Assembly (NCBI GenBank): GCA_030272585.1
Contig: BSYQ01000013.1
Coordinates: 992,001 to 1,056,000, forward strand
DNA: 64,000 bases
From: Bryopsis sp. KO-2023
Taxonomy: Eukaryota > Chlorophyta > Ulvophyceae > Bryopsidales > Bryopsidaceae
Direction of reading: 5' to 3'
Positions 1 to 10,000 of this stretch are shown here, one piece after another (positions within the stretch are counted from its first letter, which is position 1; every line of letters starts with the position of its first letter). Below the pieces are notes generated by a model that saw only the letters and a program-made list of their open reading frames with translations, was not told where the DNA came from and ran no database searches. The position numbers and the translations under genes are program-made.

Positions 1-1707
1 GAGAGTGAGAGAAAGAGTGAGAAGAGTGAAAACTGTGTGAAGAATGAGAGAAAGAGAGAACGTTCTGATGTCGCTTTTCGCACAATGTAAAAAGAGTTTT
101 CTGTTTTTTTTTATTTTCTGTTCGGATGAGTGAGAGAGAATGAGAATCTGTGTATCGATTGAAAGCGTACGCGTATCACGGTTTTCTACAGAAATGGTAA
201 GGAAACTGAATGAGAGAGGTGTGAGAGAGAAATAGAGAGAGGGAGGGAGAGATGTCCTGCTTAGAAGAATATCAGCAGTTGCAAGAAAGATAGGAAATAT
301 CAGGAGGGAGGCACGGCCTGATAAGGAAATTTCTCAGCAGTCGTAATAAAATTTTGATGTGGAAATGCCCAGAAGAATTTTTTTGTTTTTTCAAGGCATG
401 TTTCGTAGCCTGCACTTTTTTTTGTTAACCTTTTTTTTTGTGATTTGTTGAATTGCTCTCATTTTTTGGGGGTTTCTTGCAGAAGTCCAGGGAGCGTTGC
501 ATGTGCCGGTATCTCTTCGTATGCATAAAAGACTTTTTCCTTGCAGCCGGTGACCTACAGAGATAGGGTGAGCGTGTGTGTGTGAGAGAGAGAGAAAAAA
601 TATATATTTATATTATAAGAGCGAGCTGTATTTTTTTAGTTTGTGGTGTACATTTAGTTGTGACATACAACAAAAGAGTGATAGAGTGTCTAATTGTTTT
701 GTTGTTAATGAGTGAAATTGAGAGTGTGAGAATCATGACGTTGTATGCAATGAGAGTCAAAGCATTTTTTTCTTTTTTTTTTCTTCTTTGGGGGGACCCT
801 CTACTCAGGGAAAAAAAAAGAGTAATATTTTGTCTCAGTCATATTGGGTGAGAGGAAAGGAGTGAAAGAGAGAGAGAGAAGTGAAAGGGATATGAGTGGC
901 AATAGCGTTTTATGGATTTCATGTGTCGAGAAACTTTTATTTTGGTTTTTACAATTTTTTTTTTTCATACGAATCCAAACTCCATTTCATTCAGCCCATG
1001 GTCGGATTGGAGGAAACGGAGGAGGGGGGACATACATCGAAAGTTGGTAGAAAAAATCGAAAAAAAATATCACTCGTGTTTTTGGGAAGGTGAAATGTGA
1101 TCCAGGCTGGGGTGTTTGTATTTATGTGGGTGTTGAGCTGATCTCGATGATTCTGAAGTTTTTTAAGTTACAAGGTCAAACTTCAGAAAAACGAAACTCT
1201 TTTTGTGAGACCTAGCTTTCTACAGATCCACCCAAATCCTCTCCCTCTCTGTATCGTGCATCCGTGACACCTTCATGCCCAAATTCATAGATTTGAACTC
1301 ATTCTCCCCTGATTACTCATTAATGTGGTGGACCTGGTGGAACAATATAGTAATGGTCTCATATTCACGGTGATTCCTGGTGATTCCTGGTGATTCCTGG
1401 CTCATACTGTGTACATTTGGGGGGTTTCGAAGATAAATGTCATGTGTTGAAGCTACGAAGTTGTCAGTTGCAATCGGATCCAGTTGTTCTGTGTATCGGG
1501 AAAAAAAACGGAGTCAAGCATTTGTGAACTTTTCAAGAGCGCCCAGCAGAACAGCACAGGCACCGCACCGTATCGTACCGCAAACAGTTTGTGTCGAGAA
1601 ATTTGTCCAACTCTTCCTCTGTCTGTTCCGAATCCAAACGTAATCCGCTGCGCACATTTCTGGAGCAGCCAGCAGCAAAAACACAAAACGACGTACGCGA
1701 CAAAACA
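1..1707. other. 5' flank of the SDR gene, microsatellite-rich
   Basis: No convincing gene is seen. The stretch holds purine-rich (GA)n and short TG runs, A/T homopolymers and a perfect 10-bp repeat (tgattcctgg, three copies at 1371-1400). The plus strand is G-rich and C-poor up to about 1.1 kb, the same asymmetry seen around other plus-strand genes in this window. It probably contains the promoter and 5' leader of the SDR gene, but I see no diagnostic TATA element. Confidence 0.5.
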
Positions 1708-2679
1708 ATGATGTCACATTCTGTTGCTGGCTCCTGTTTGGCAACTGCGCGCGCGCGCTCCATCGCACCGCATTCGCCGTTACCTCTCCGAGAACGGATC
1801 GCCCCCTGTCCGTCCAGGCAACGCGGAACTGCACACCGACCTTTCCACAAACCCAGGCGCCAACGTCGATACAGAACGCTGACGCGTGCGATGGCGGAGG
1901 TCGTTTTGCCCGAAGGGTTGGGGAAAAGGGTGCTGGTCGTCGGTGGGAATCGCGGCCTGGGGCTGGAGATGGTGAAGTATCTGGTCAAGGGAGGGTGCGA
2001 AGTTGCCGTGAGCTGTAGGAAATCGAACGAAGCGTTGGATGGAGCGGGTTGCGAACAGGTGATCCAAGGGATCGACTTCATGGACGACGAGGTTGGTGTG
2101 AAGCTCGCGGGCGAGCTTCGCGGAAACGTCGATACTCTGATGATGGTGGCTGGGTATTGGTCCACAGAGACTCTCGAAACGCCAATGAGCGGCGCCGAAC
2201 AGCGGAAGATGTACCAGATCTGTGCGATAGCGCCTCTGCTGATTATGCAGCACTTGGTTTTGACGGGCAAGTTGGGCAAAGGCTCCAAGATCGGTTTCAT
2301 CACCAGCGAGGGTGGAAGCATCGGGCTTCGTTCGGAGAAAGAGTCGGGCAACTACGCCCACCACGCTTCGAAAGCTGCGTCGAACAGCGTCGGGCGTATG
2401 CTTTCGTTCGATCTGAAGCACCGGGACGTCGCGCTCGTCATGCTGCACCCTGGATTTTTGAAAACCGAAATGACGAAGCCGTATGAGCATTTGTACGAGG
2501 AGCTGGGGGCGATCGAGCCGCAGGAAGCCCTGCCTTCCATTCTGAAAGCTGTGGGGGATTTGACTTTGGAAACCACGGGGAGGTTCATCGCTCCGTTGGG
2601 GGCCTCTGGACTGGGGTTGGGAATTTACGCTTTGCCCGATCCTGACAACGTCCCGCCCTTCTCAGAATTGCCATGGTGA
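1708..2679 (+). CDS. Short-chain dehydrogenase/reductase (SDR), possible organelle presequence
   Basis: Single-exon NAD(P)-dependent oxidoreductase of the classical SDR fold (substrate unknown). The catalytic domain starts at the ATG at 1891 and is 262 residues, the usual length. Counting from there, the Rossmann glycine motif GGNRGLG is at 18-24, an NNAG-equivalent is present as MVAGYW, and a Ser sits in the ITSEGGS stretch. The active-site block reads NYAHHASKAAS: Lys161 is present, but the YxxxK tyrosine position (157) is His, with a Tyr two residues upstream. The frame stays open upstream to ATGs at 1708 and 1711. These add 61 residues rich in Arg, Ser, Ala and Pro with almost no acidic residues, which looks like a mitochondrial or plastid presequence. 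Both 1708 (A at -3) and 1891 (G at -3 and +4) have acceptable start contexts, so the N-terminus is unresolved. Confidence 0.85.
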   Translation: MMSHSVAGSCLATARARSIAPHSPLPLRERIAPCPSRQRGTAHRPFHKPRRQRRYRTLTRAMAEVVLPEGLGKRVLVVGGNRGLGLEMVKYLVKGGCEVAVSCRKSNEALDGAGCEQVIQGIDFMDDEVGVKLAGELRGNVDTLMMVAGYWSTETLETPMSGAEQRKMYQICAIAPLLIMQHLVLTGKLGKGSKIGFITSEGGSIGLRSEKESGNYAHHASKAASNSVGRMLSFDLKHRDVALVMLHPGFLKTEMTKPYEHLYEELGAIEPQEALPSILKAVGDLTLETTGRFIAPLGASGLGLGIYALPDPDNVPPFSELPW

Positions 2680-3225
2680 AGGAGGATCTCTGGTGTTTTT
2701 TTCGGAAGGCAATGTAAACTAGGAGCTGGGGGAGGGAAGAGGCCCCACTGCAGAGGCCCCCATGAGAGCCCGCACTGGAAAGGCCCTTCCTTGCTGCCTT
2801 ACTTTTTTTTGGTTCAGTATCAGACAAATTTTTGGGCTCTCTTAGCATTTTGTAACATGAAGTATATTATACATGTCAACAGAAAGGATCGGTTTTCAGT
2901 CAAAAGTGGAGTGCAGGTTTGGCGGATTAGAAACCGGAAGCCATTGTGAGTCCGCTGGTTTCGCTTTTGCTCATTCTCCAATCTTCCATGTGTTACCGCG
3001 AAAAGCAACTGCAGCGATTTGCAGCAATCAAATCGATTGATTTTTGTTTTATCTTTTTTCAACCTGTCACTGACAGAGTGCACATTTTCTTCCACTCCTT
3101 GAATTATCGTGTCCATTCTGAAAAGACAACCCCACCAAGTGTCGAGCAAGGGTTCAGTCCCTTCCAATCAAAAAGTAGGATCGAGTGTGACGGAGCTAGA
3201 AAGAACATGGCAAATGTACTGCCAC
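2680..3225. other. 3' flank of SDR gene
   Basis: No gene is seen. This is the SDR 3' flank up to the transposon insertion site. The last eight bases (3218-3225, actgccac) are the left copy of the target-site duplication of the large hAT element. Confidence 0.6.
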
Positions 3226-3232
3226 CATACTA

Positions 3233-3600
3233 TGGATCCGATCACGATCAGATCGGTCTCCGATCAACCGGGAGACCGATCATGATCGTGATCGGCCGAT
3301 CACCGATCTGATCGGTCGCCGATCAGGTCTGGCAGGGCCGATCATCGATCACGATCGGCCGATCACCGATCTGATCGGTCGCCCAACCTGATCGGCAGTT
3401 TTTAATCGGCCTGATCGTGATCGGCCGATCAAAAACTGCCGATCAGGTGCCGACAGGGTGCGACGCTTGATCGAGATCGTGATCGGGATCGGCGCGATCG
3501 ACTATAATCGGCTTGCGCCGATCATGATCGGCGCAACACCGATCATGATCGGTGGGTCGTCTACGTTAAGAATCGATCATTGATCGCGGGTGAGATGCAG
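3233..3600. repeat. Left subterminal GATCGG/CCGATC array of the hAT element
   Basis: About two dozen copies of GATCGG or its complement CCGATC lie in roughly 320 bp directly inside the left inverted repeat, often back to back as palindromes such as gatcggccgatc. Subterminal short repeats of this kind are the usual binding sites for hAT transposases; that role is inferred here. A matching array lies at the right end. Confidence 0.85.
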
Positions 3601-3685
3601 GTGAGTCACGCGGGCACATCGCATGTTCGGTTGCTGTTAATCTGGTGAGCGTTTAACTCCACGTCTTATCAGCGCCCCGTTCGAA

Positions 3686-3925
3686 ATGGGCCGGCATGGA
3701 AAAAGAAAAGCGCTCGTCACCCCTGCGAGGTCGGGGCAACGCCCACACACGTCCCAGAGGAGACGAGTTCCGACCGGATCTGGAAGCGGGGGGTTGGAAC
3801 CTCGTCGCCAGGGCAGCGTTCCATCCGTGGGGCCGCAGGGGTCGGGGCAAGCATCTGACCTGACCAACAGTGCGTTACTCCCTGATCTGTTCCGCCTTGT
3901 TGTACTCTTATGGTTTTGTGGGGGG
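3686..3925 (+). other. Possible 5' exon of the hAT transposase gene
   Basis: An open frame starts at an ATG at 3686 and encodes a basic, low-complexity segment (MGRHGKRKALVTPARSGQ...). It is followed by GTGAG at 3926 and a pyrimidine-rich acceptor ending in CTGCAG at 4028, just before the BED-finger frame. The phases of this particular donor and acceptor do not match, so either another donor is used or the segment is leader sequence. Confidence 0.25.
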
Positions 3926-4028
3926 GTGAGGTGTTCCCTTGTTGGATTGTGTGAGGTGCTTGTGCTTTCTCCAGTTGTTCTGGTTCTGCTTTTATGAGGT
4001 GTTTGTCCTGTCCTGCCCTGCCCTGCAG

Positions 4029-4204
4029 TGAACAGAAATGGAAAGGAAGCTGATCTGCTGGAACTGGGTGCAAGCCCTCCTGTGATTCCTGTTCGGAGAA
4101 GTAACACATGGGTTGACAAGATGTATGTCAGCAGTCCAGAAGGCAAGATCCTGGTGTATAAGGATGATCGGGGCAGAAAGGTGGTGTCGTGCAGAATCTG
4201 TCAT
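4029..4204 (+). CDS. hAT transposase, BED zinc-finger 5' half (split by Gypsy insertion)
   Basis: An exon opens after a good acceptor (ccctgccctgcag, ending 4028) and encodes an acidic lead-in, then the start of a BED-type finger: conserved Trp (SNTWVDKMYV) and the first zinc pair CRIC. The reading frame stops at the Gypsy insertion point. The same frame resumes at 14107, after the retrotransposon and its gtcat duplication, with the second zinc pair as NHAAKHS. BED fingers are the DNA-binding domains of many hAT transposases. The insertion is therefore inside the DNA-binding domain of the transposase. Confidence 0.75.
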
Positions 4205-4552
4205 TGCAACGGCTGCGACTCTGCAAGTCTGCCAGCCAAGCTGAAGGTGAAACAAAGGAGACCAAGGTGCAAAGCACTCCGAACAAGGTTAAAGCTAGGT
4301 TAAAACCAAGTGTACCAATACCCTAGAGGCGCTGCTCAAATACCCTGCTGCAGCACCTCTGACAAGACCTGATCCCCTGATCAGACAACTACTGAGCTGA
4401 CACAGTGAACCCATCACTGTATCAGGTCAGATCACAGAATGTTCTGAGCTGCCAGTTCAGCAGGGACACCTGCTGAGCTGCCAGCTCGCCAACCTACAGT
4501 CAAATCTCCTGATTCAGGGCCCAGCAGGCTCTGAATCAGGCGATTCACTACA
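4205..4552 (-). repeat. 3' LTR of the Gypsy element
   Basis: This 348-bp terminal repeat is almost identical to 13754-14101 and bounded by TG/CA. A purine-rich tract lies directly inside it (read on the minus strand), which identifies it as the 3' LTR. Confidence 0.95.
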
Positions 4553-5499
4553 TTCCTCCCCACCTGAACTGCAGTAGCCCCTACTGCAACTTAGAAAGGA
4601 AAAACCCCAAGACTGTAAGTGCTAAGGAAAACCCATATCAGTGAATAACTTCCAGTCCACACTTCTGCCAATGAAAACTCATATCTGCAACTCAGACCAA
4701 ACCCAATGTATTGAATTAAAATAAAACATCTTTCAGATTTCAGTCACTGATAATCAAGTCCAAAAATGAATGTAATCATCCCAAGTCCTGCCACTGGAAA
4801 TTGCTATCCCTTATGCACTCTGACACAACCATAACTTTCACAGGGACCAAACTTCCCACAGAAATGTTTCAGCTCAACAAACTATCCATGGACCTGTAAT
4901 ATAGAGAAATCAGAGCCCTTCTTTCAAGCAAACACTGCACTCCATCTGCAGTCTGAAATAGAACCCAAATCTCTCATTTTTCCAGCCCCTCAAGTGTTGT
5001 AATTCTGCCACTGATTTGTCAAACCAATTTCCATATTCAAAACTGAAATAAAAACTCCATGCAGGTTGCTGTATCTGCCCTTTTAACCAGCCATACTCAA
5101 GTGGCAACAAATACCAACCTCACAAAGATAAAAACCCCTTTTACTGGACTTGCAATGTATCAACAGGTGAACCATTTTCATAACCAAAACAGGTTGCAAA
5201 CTTCAGAGTTTTCATCTCAACCTGTCCAGAAACTGCAAAAGAGATCCTTGTCCACCTCCAACACACTGATCACCAGAAACTGGACAGCCCTAAGGGTTTA
5301 ACCCTGCCTGAAAAATTCCACTTCCAACACACTGATCACCAGAAACTGGACAGCCCTTGAAAAATTCCACTTCCAACACACTGATCACCAGAAACTGGAC
5401 AGCCCTTGAAAAATTCCAACTCTTTCACTGCACCCACTGAGCAAACCACATTCAATCCTGCCACAACTCCCATGGTCACACCTCCTGTCGATTCCTGCC
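4553..5499 (-). other. 3' non-coding region of the Gypsy element with a 50-bp tandem repeat
   Basis: No long frame on the element's coding strand. Around 5285-5410 there are three copies of a roughly 50-bp unit (core acactgatcaccagaaactg). The polypurine tract lies at its LTR-proximal end. Confidence 0.6.
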
Positions 5500-6073
5500 T
5501 CAGGTCGCCGGACGTTTCAAGCCCCTCTTTGGCGCAAGCGCAGGCACACTCCAGCGGACCTCTCGCAGCGGCACGCAATCACGATTGGTTCGTCCCGGGG
5601 AGGCTGGTTGCGTCGGCAGGGGTGGACTGACGAGCGCGATTCGCAAGGATGTCAGCACCCTCGGCGCCATGGCCGTGTGCACCCGAAGCTGGCATAGCCC
5701 ACACTCTTTCGCTGCATCCACCGAAACCCCCTTTCGCGTTTCGCTGAGTTGTCCGACCACGTCCAAGCTCCCGTCTGGGTTCGTCTTTTCCACCGTTACG
5801 TCTGGCGCGTACCAGAGTCTCTGGACACAGAGGTCTCTGCAGCATATCCTGTGCTTCCGACATGGGAGCTCCCGCACTGGTGCCCCAAGAGACCTCGCCG
5901 TCTTGAAGCAAAGCGAACAGCCACGTCCCGTTTCTTTCAGCGCCGTCTCCATCTCACTCTTTTGGTCTGCTGCAGGTTTTTCTGGTTCAGGGAGCCCTGT
6001 GTCCAGGAAGCCGAAGGACAACTCCTCTTCGGAATCCAACCGCGTTACCGGCATTTTCTTCGCCCACTCTCGC
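5500..6073 (-). CDS. Gypsy accessory ORF, RING-like cysteine-rich part
   Basis: This open frame lies downstream of Pol on the element's coding strand. It contains a cysteine/histidine pattern that resembles a RING-type cross-brace: CSLC, then CRKHRICC and DLC, then CGLC. It ends in a basic tail (APKRGLKRPAT). I do not recognise a named family. RING-like fingers often mediate protein interaction or ubiquitin transfer, but nothing here proves either. The neighbouring coiled-coil frame at 6617-7005 lies on the other side of a small inserted element. Confidence 0.45.
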
Positions 6074-6611
6074 TGATACACGATACGGGACGTTGGTGGA
6101 CCGGCCCGCCCCCTTTGCGGGTTGTGCTGCTTTATCCCGTATCATCTCGTCCCCCCTCGGGCCAGTGGTCGCCCTCGACCACCTTCTCCTCGTGCCCGTT
6201 ACTCCATTCTCCTTGACCCTCTCTGCGATTACCGGGTTACCGTTCTCTCGCGGGTCTATTCGGGGGTTCTCCAGGATCTTTCTTGTGATCCTCTGATCCT
6301 TTGTTCTTATCCCTTTGATCCGTCTAGTCTCTTGAGCTTATGATCTTTTGCCTTGCTCTGCGGCGGCGATCACTGTGATGATCTCAGCCCCCTCCCCTCC
6401 TTCGCAGTGATCCTCATGCTCTTTCACCTCTCGTTACTACCACTCTCGGGTCAGAGGCGCCAACTCACTCTCAACTTCCATGGCCTCGCTAGGACTCGAA
6501 CTTGTGACCTTCGGATCGCAAGTTCGGCTCCGAAACCAAATGATACACGATACGGGACGTTGGTGGACCGGCCCGCCCCCTTTGCGGGTTGTGCCGCTTT
6601 ATCCCGTATCA
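6074..6611 (-). mobile_element. TRIM/SMART-like miniature LTR element nested in the Gypsy element
   Basis: Two 71-bp direct repeats (6074-6144 and 6541-6611) start tgatacacg and end cccgtatca, and are flanked by an identical 5-bp duplication ctcgc (6069-6073 and 6612-6616). On the minus strand the 5' repeat is followed by TTTGGTTTCGGAGCC, the same primer-binding core as the host Gypsy element, and the 3' repeat is preceded by a purine tract (GAGGGGGGACGAGA). It is 538 bp long with no coding capacity, so it depends on another element. A B-box-like GTTCGAGTCC lies near the primer site. Confidence 0.85.
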
Positions 6612-6616
6612 CTCGC

Positions 6617-7005
6617 CACGCTTTCAGCTCACTTTCGGCAGCACTCAGAGACCCTTGCAGCTTCCACTTCTCCTGCTCCACCTTTTGACACTTGCTCCTC
6701 AGCCTTTCCAACTCCGCAACGTCGACTGCCCTCTTCCGCAGAACCTGCACAGCCTCCTCAAACGCCACAACCTCATCTGCCCCCTTGCTCACGTCGGCTT
6801 TCTCCACCGCTTCTCCGCTGATAACCACAGGGGTAGTTTCTGCTGGTTCACTGCTGCTGGCGGGGGTTGAGACGATAAGGGCGGTCTGGTTTGCTGGTTG
6901 CTGATCCATATTGACTCCTTCCTTTCGAACGATAAGCTCCTCTTTCTCTTTTCCTGCTCTGCGCACGTAACTTGCTAGACAGCTTCTTGTTCCAGTATGC
7001 TGCAC
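6617..7005 (-). CDS. Gypsy accessory ORF, coiled-coil part
   Basis: This open frame is immediately downstream of Pol on the minus strand, with a candidate start MDQQPANQT. It is Ser/Thr/Pro-rich first, then a likely coiled coil (LERLRSKCQKVEQEKWKLQ region) followed by a second heptad-rich stretch. There is no recognised family. It may belong to the same accessory gene as the RING-like frame beyond the nested element; that is an inference from adjacency. Confidence 0.4.
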
Positions 7006-7083
7006 TCTTTTCGCTGTTTCTGTCAGGGGTTGCTTCAGTCTGTCAGAGATATCAACCTGTCACCTCTGTTTGGTCGGGTCCTT

Positions 7084-10000
7084 TCAGCTCCTTATCTCAA
7101 ACTCACGTAACTTGTCCGGTGCGTTTCGCAAGTTTCTGGCAGGCTCCCATGTATCCTCTGACTGGTCATAGCCCTGCCACCTGACAAGGTACTGCTTCCT
7201 GCCTCTGACAGTCCTTTCTGCAAGAATCCTGTCCACCAGGTATTCCTCTTGCCCCTCAACCAGCTCTGGTTCAGGCTGCAGTGTGTGTGTCCTCCTGGCT
7301 GGAAAACTGCCCTCCTGATCAATAAAGGCAGGCTTCAGCTTGGACACATGAAACACATCATGGATTCGCCAATGCCCTGGCAGCCTCAACCTGACTGTCA
7401 CCTCCGACAGCCTTTCTACCACCTCAAATGGCCCACAGAACTTTGCAGTTAGTTTCCTGCTCAGCACATCAGGTAGGGGTAAGTCCTTGGTTGCCAGAAA
7501 AACTTTTTCGCCTGGCTCAAAGCCCCCTCCCCGCCTGGTTTGATCCGCCACCTGGCGTTGTCGATCTTGAGCTTGAGCAATGTTGTCTCTGCCAGCAAGC
7601 AGAGCTTGCTGCCAAGTAGTCCACCAATCATCCACCGCAGGGCAGGCTGTAGTTGCTACAGCACTTGCAGGAGTTCGGGGATTCTGCCCGTACATGAGGA
7701 AAAAGGGAGAGAATCCTGTAGTGGCATTGATGCTGGAGTTGTAAGCAAACTCTGCAGCAGCCAAATGCTCTTCCCAATCTGCACCTGCAGGCTCAACATA
7801 ACTTCGCAGAATCTCCTGCACAGTTCTGTTAGCCCTTTCTGTCTGCCCGTCTGTCTCAGGGTGGTAACTACTAGACATTGCCAATCTAGTATTTGCTCTC
7901 TTCCACAGAGCTCTCCAAAAATTACTAGTGAACCGACTGTCTCTATCCGAAACAATCTCTTGAGGCAACCCAAAGAAACGAACTACATTCTGAAAGAATA
8001 AATCTGCAACCCCTGCTGCAGTTACCGTTTGTTTGGTTGGAATCAAGCGCAACATCTTACTGAATCTGTCCACTACCACAAGCAAATAATCTGACCCCTT
8101 CCTGGTTTTAGGCAAAGGGCCTACAAAATCCATTGAAACACTGGACCACCTGCCATCAGGAATAGGCAGAGGCTGCAGCTTACCCAAAGGCCTCTGATTA
8201 GAAGCCTTATTTCTCTGACAGGGGATGCAATTCTTGACATACTTCTGTACTGTGCCTGAAATGCGTGGCCAGAAGTAATGCGCCTGCACTCTGACCAGCG
8301 TTTTTCGTCTGCCCAGATGTCCTGCCAATGCTGATTCATGGCAGTCATGGAGCAACTTCTCCCTGAGCCCGTCTGCATCAGGTATCCACCATTTCCAGGC
8401 ATTGCAAACCCTTCTCCAAAGCCTCTGACCATCCCACTTTACATGAGCTGGTCTGTAGTTTGCCTCAATCAATTGCTTGCATAAAGGATCCTTTTGATAG
8501 GCCTCCTTGACCTCCTCCTGAAATCCCTGGGTCAGGTCCAATCTTGCTTGTGCATTAACTTCAGGCTGCTCCCTTGCAGTCTGATGTGTGGCCCTGCTCA
8601 GTGCATCTGCCACCACATTGTCTCTTCCAGGTCTGTACTTGATCTCAAACTTGAAGGATTGTAAGGTCTCCATCCACCTTGCCTGCCTCTTGGACAACTG
8701 AGGCTGAGTCTGTAGATACTTCAGCGGTGCATGATCAGTGTGCACCACAAACTCCTGAGCATCCAGATAGTGCCTCCACACCTTGAGTGCATGTACAATG
8801 GCCAAGAGCTCCTTCTCATGGGTAGCATAATTCAGTTCTGCAGGTTGCAGTTTCCTGCTTTCATAGGCCACAGGTTGCTGACCCTGTCCATGGTCCTGTG
8901 TAAGGACTGCTCCAATAGCATAGTCTGAAGCATCGGTGGTGACTTCAAACTTCAATCCTGGGTCAGGCACCAACAACACTGGTGCAGACATCAATGCCTC
9001 CTTAATATCCTGCATTGACGCAGCTTCCCTTTCTGTCCATTGCCAGCTTGCTTCCTTCTTCAGCAAGGCAGTCAATGGCTTAGCCCTGGCAGAGAAGTCC
9101 TTGATGAACCTTCTGTAGTAATTTGCCAGGCCAAGGAAGGATCTGAGGTCCTTCACTGACGTTAAGGGAGGCCAGTCCCTGATGATCTGCACTTTGTTCT
9201 GCAACACCTGTATACCTGCAGCACTCACTTCATGTCCCAAAAACTCCACCTGCATCTTGCAGATGTCACATTTAGTAGCTGAAGCATACAGTTTCTGTTC
9301 CCTCAGTCTCTGCAGCACTTTCTGCAAGTGAACCTTGTGTTCAGCCCAATTCCTGCTGTAAACCAAAATGTCATCCAGATAAACTATGCAGAAAATATCC
9401 AAGAAATCATGAAGAACATGGTTCATGGTGTTCATAAAGGTGGCAGGGGCATTTGTCAGCCCAAAAGGAAGAACCACATATTCAAAAAGCCCATATCTAG
9501 TGCGGAAGGCCGTCTTTTCTGAATCTGCAGGGTCCAACCGCACTTGATGATAACCTGAGCAGAGATCTATTTTACTGAAACAACGAGCTCCCTGAATCTG
9601 ATCTAGCAACTCCTCAATCCTTGGAATAGGATACCTGTTTTTCACTGTCAGTTTATTCAGTGCCCTGAAATCGACACACATTCTCAACTTCCCATTTTTC
9701 TTTGGAACGAATAAAACTGGTGATCCCCAGGGTGACTTGCTAGGTCTGATAAAACCCTGTTTCAGCAACTCTGCCAACTGCTTTTTCAGTTCTTCTCTTT
9801 CTGCAAAACTAGCCCTGTAAAGTCCCTTCTTTACTGGTTCTGCCCCTTCCACAAGTTCTATCTTGTGGTTAACACCTCTGTCAGGAGGTAACTCCTGAGG
9901 CAGTTCTTCTTTGAACAAATCCTGAAACTCTTTTCTGATTTCTTTTTCCAACTGCAAAGCTTCTCTTTCTTCCTCTGAGACTGTATCTGCAAAACTTCCT

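Noticed and set aside
1533-2351. Long minus-strand frame opposite the SDR gene
   Set aside because: Antisense shadow of a GC-rich coding region; the plus strand has clear SDR motifs.
5500-7005. Envelope gene of the Gypsy element
   Set aside because: No signal peptide, transmembrane helix or fusion-type features; cysteine-finger and coiled-coil features instead.
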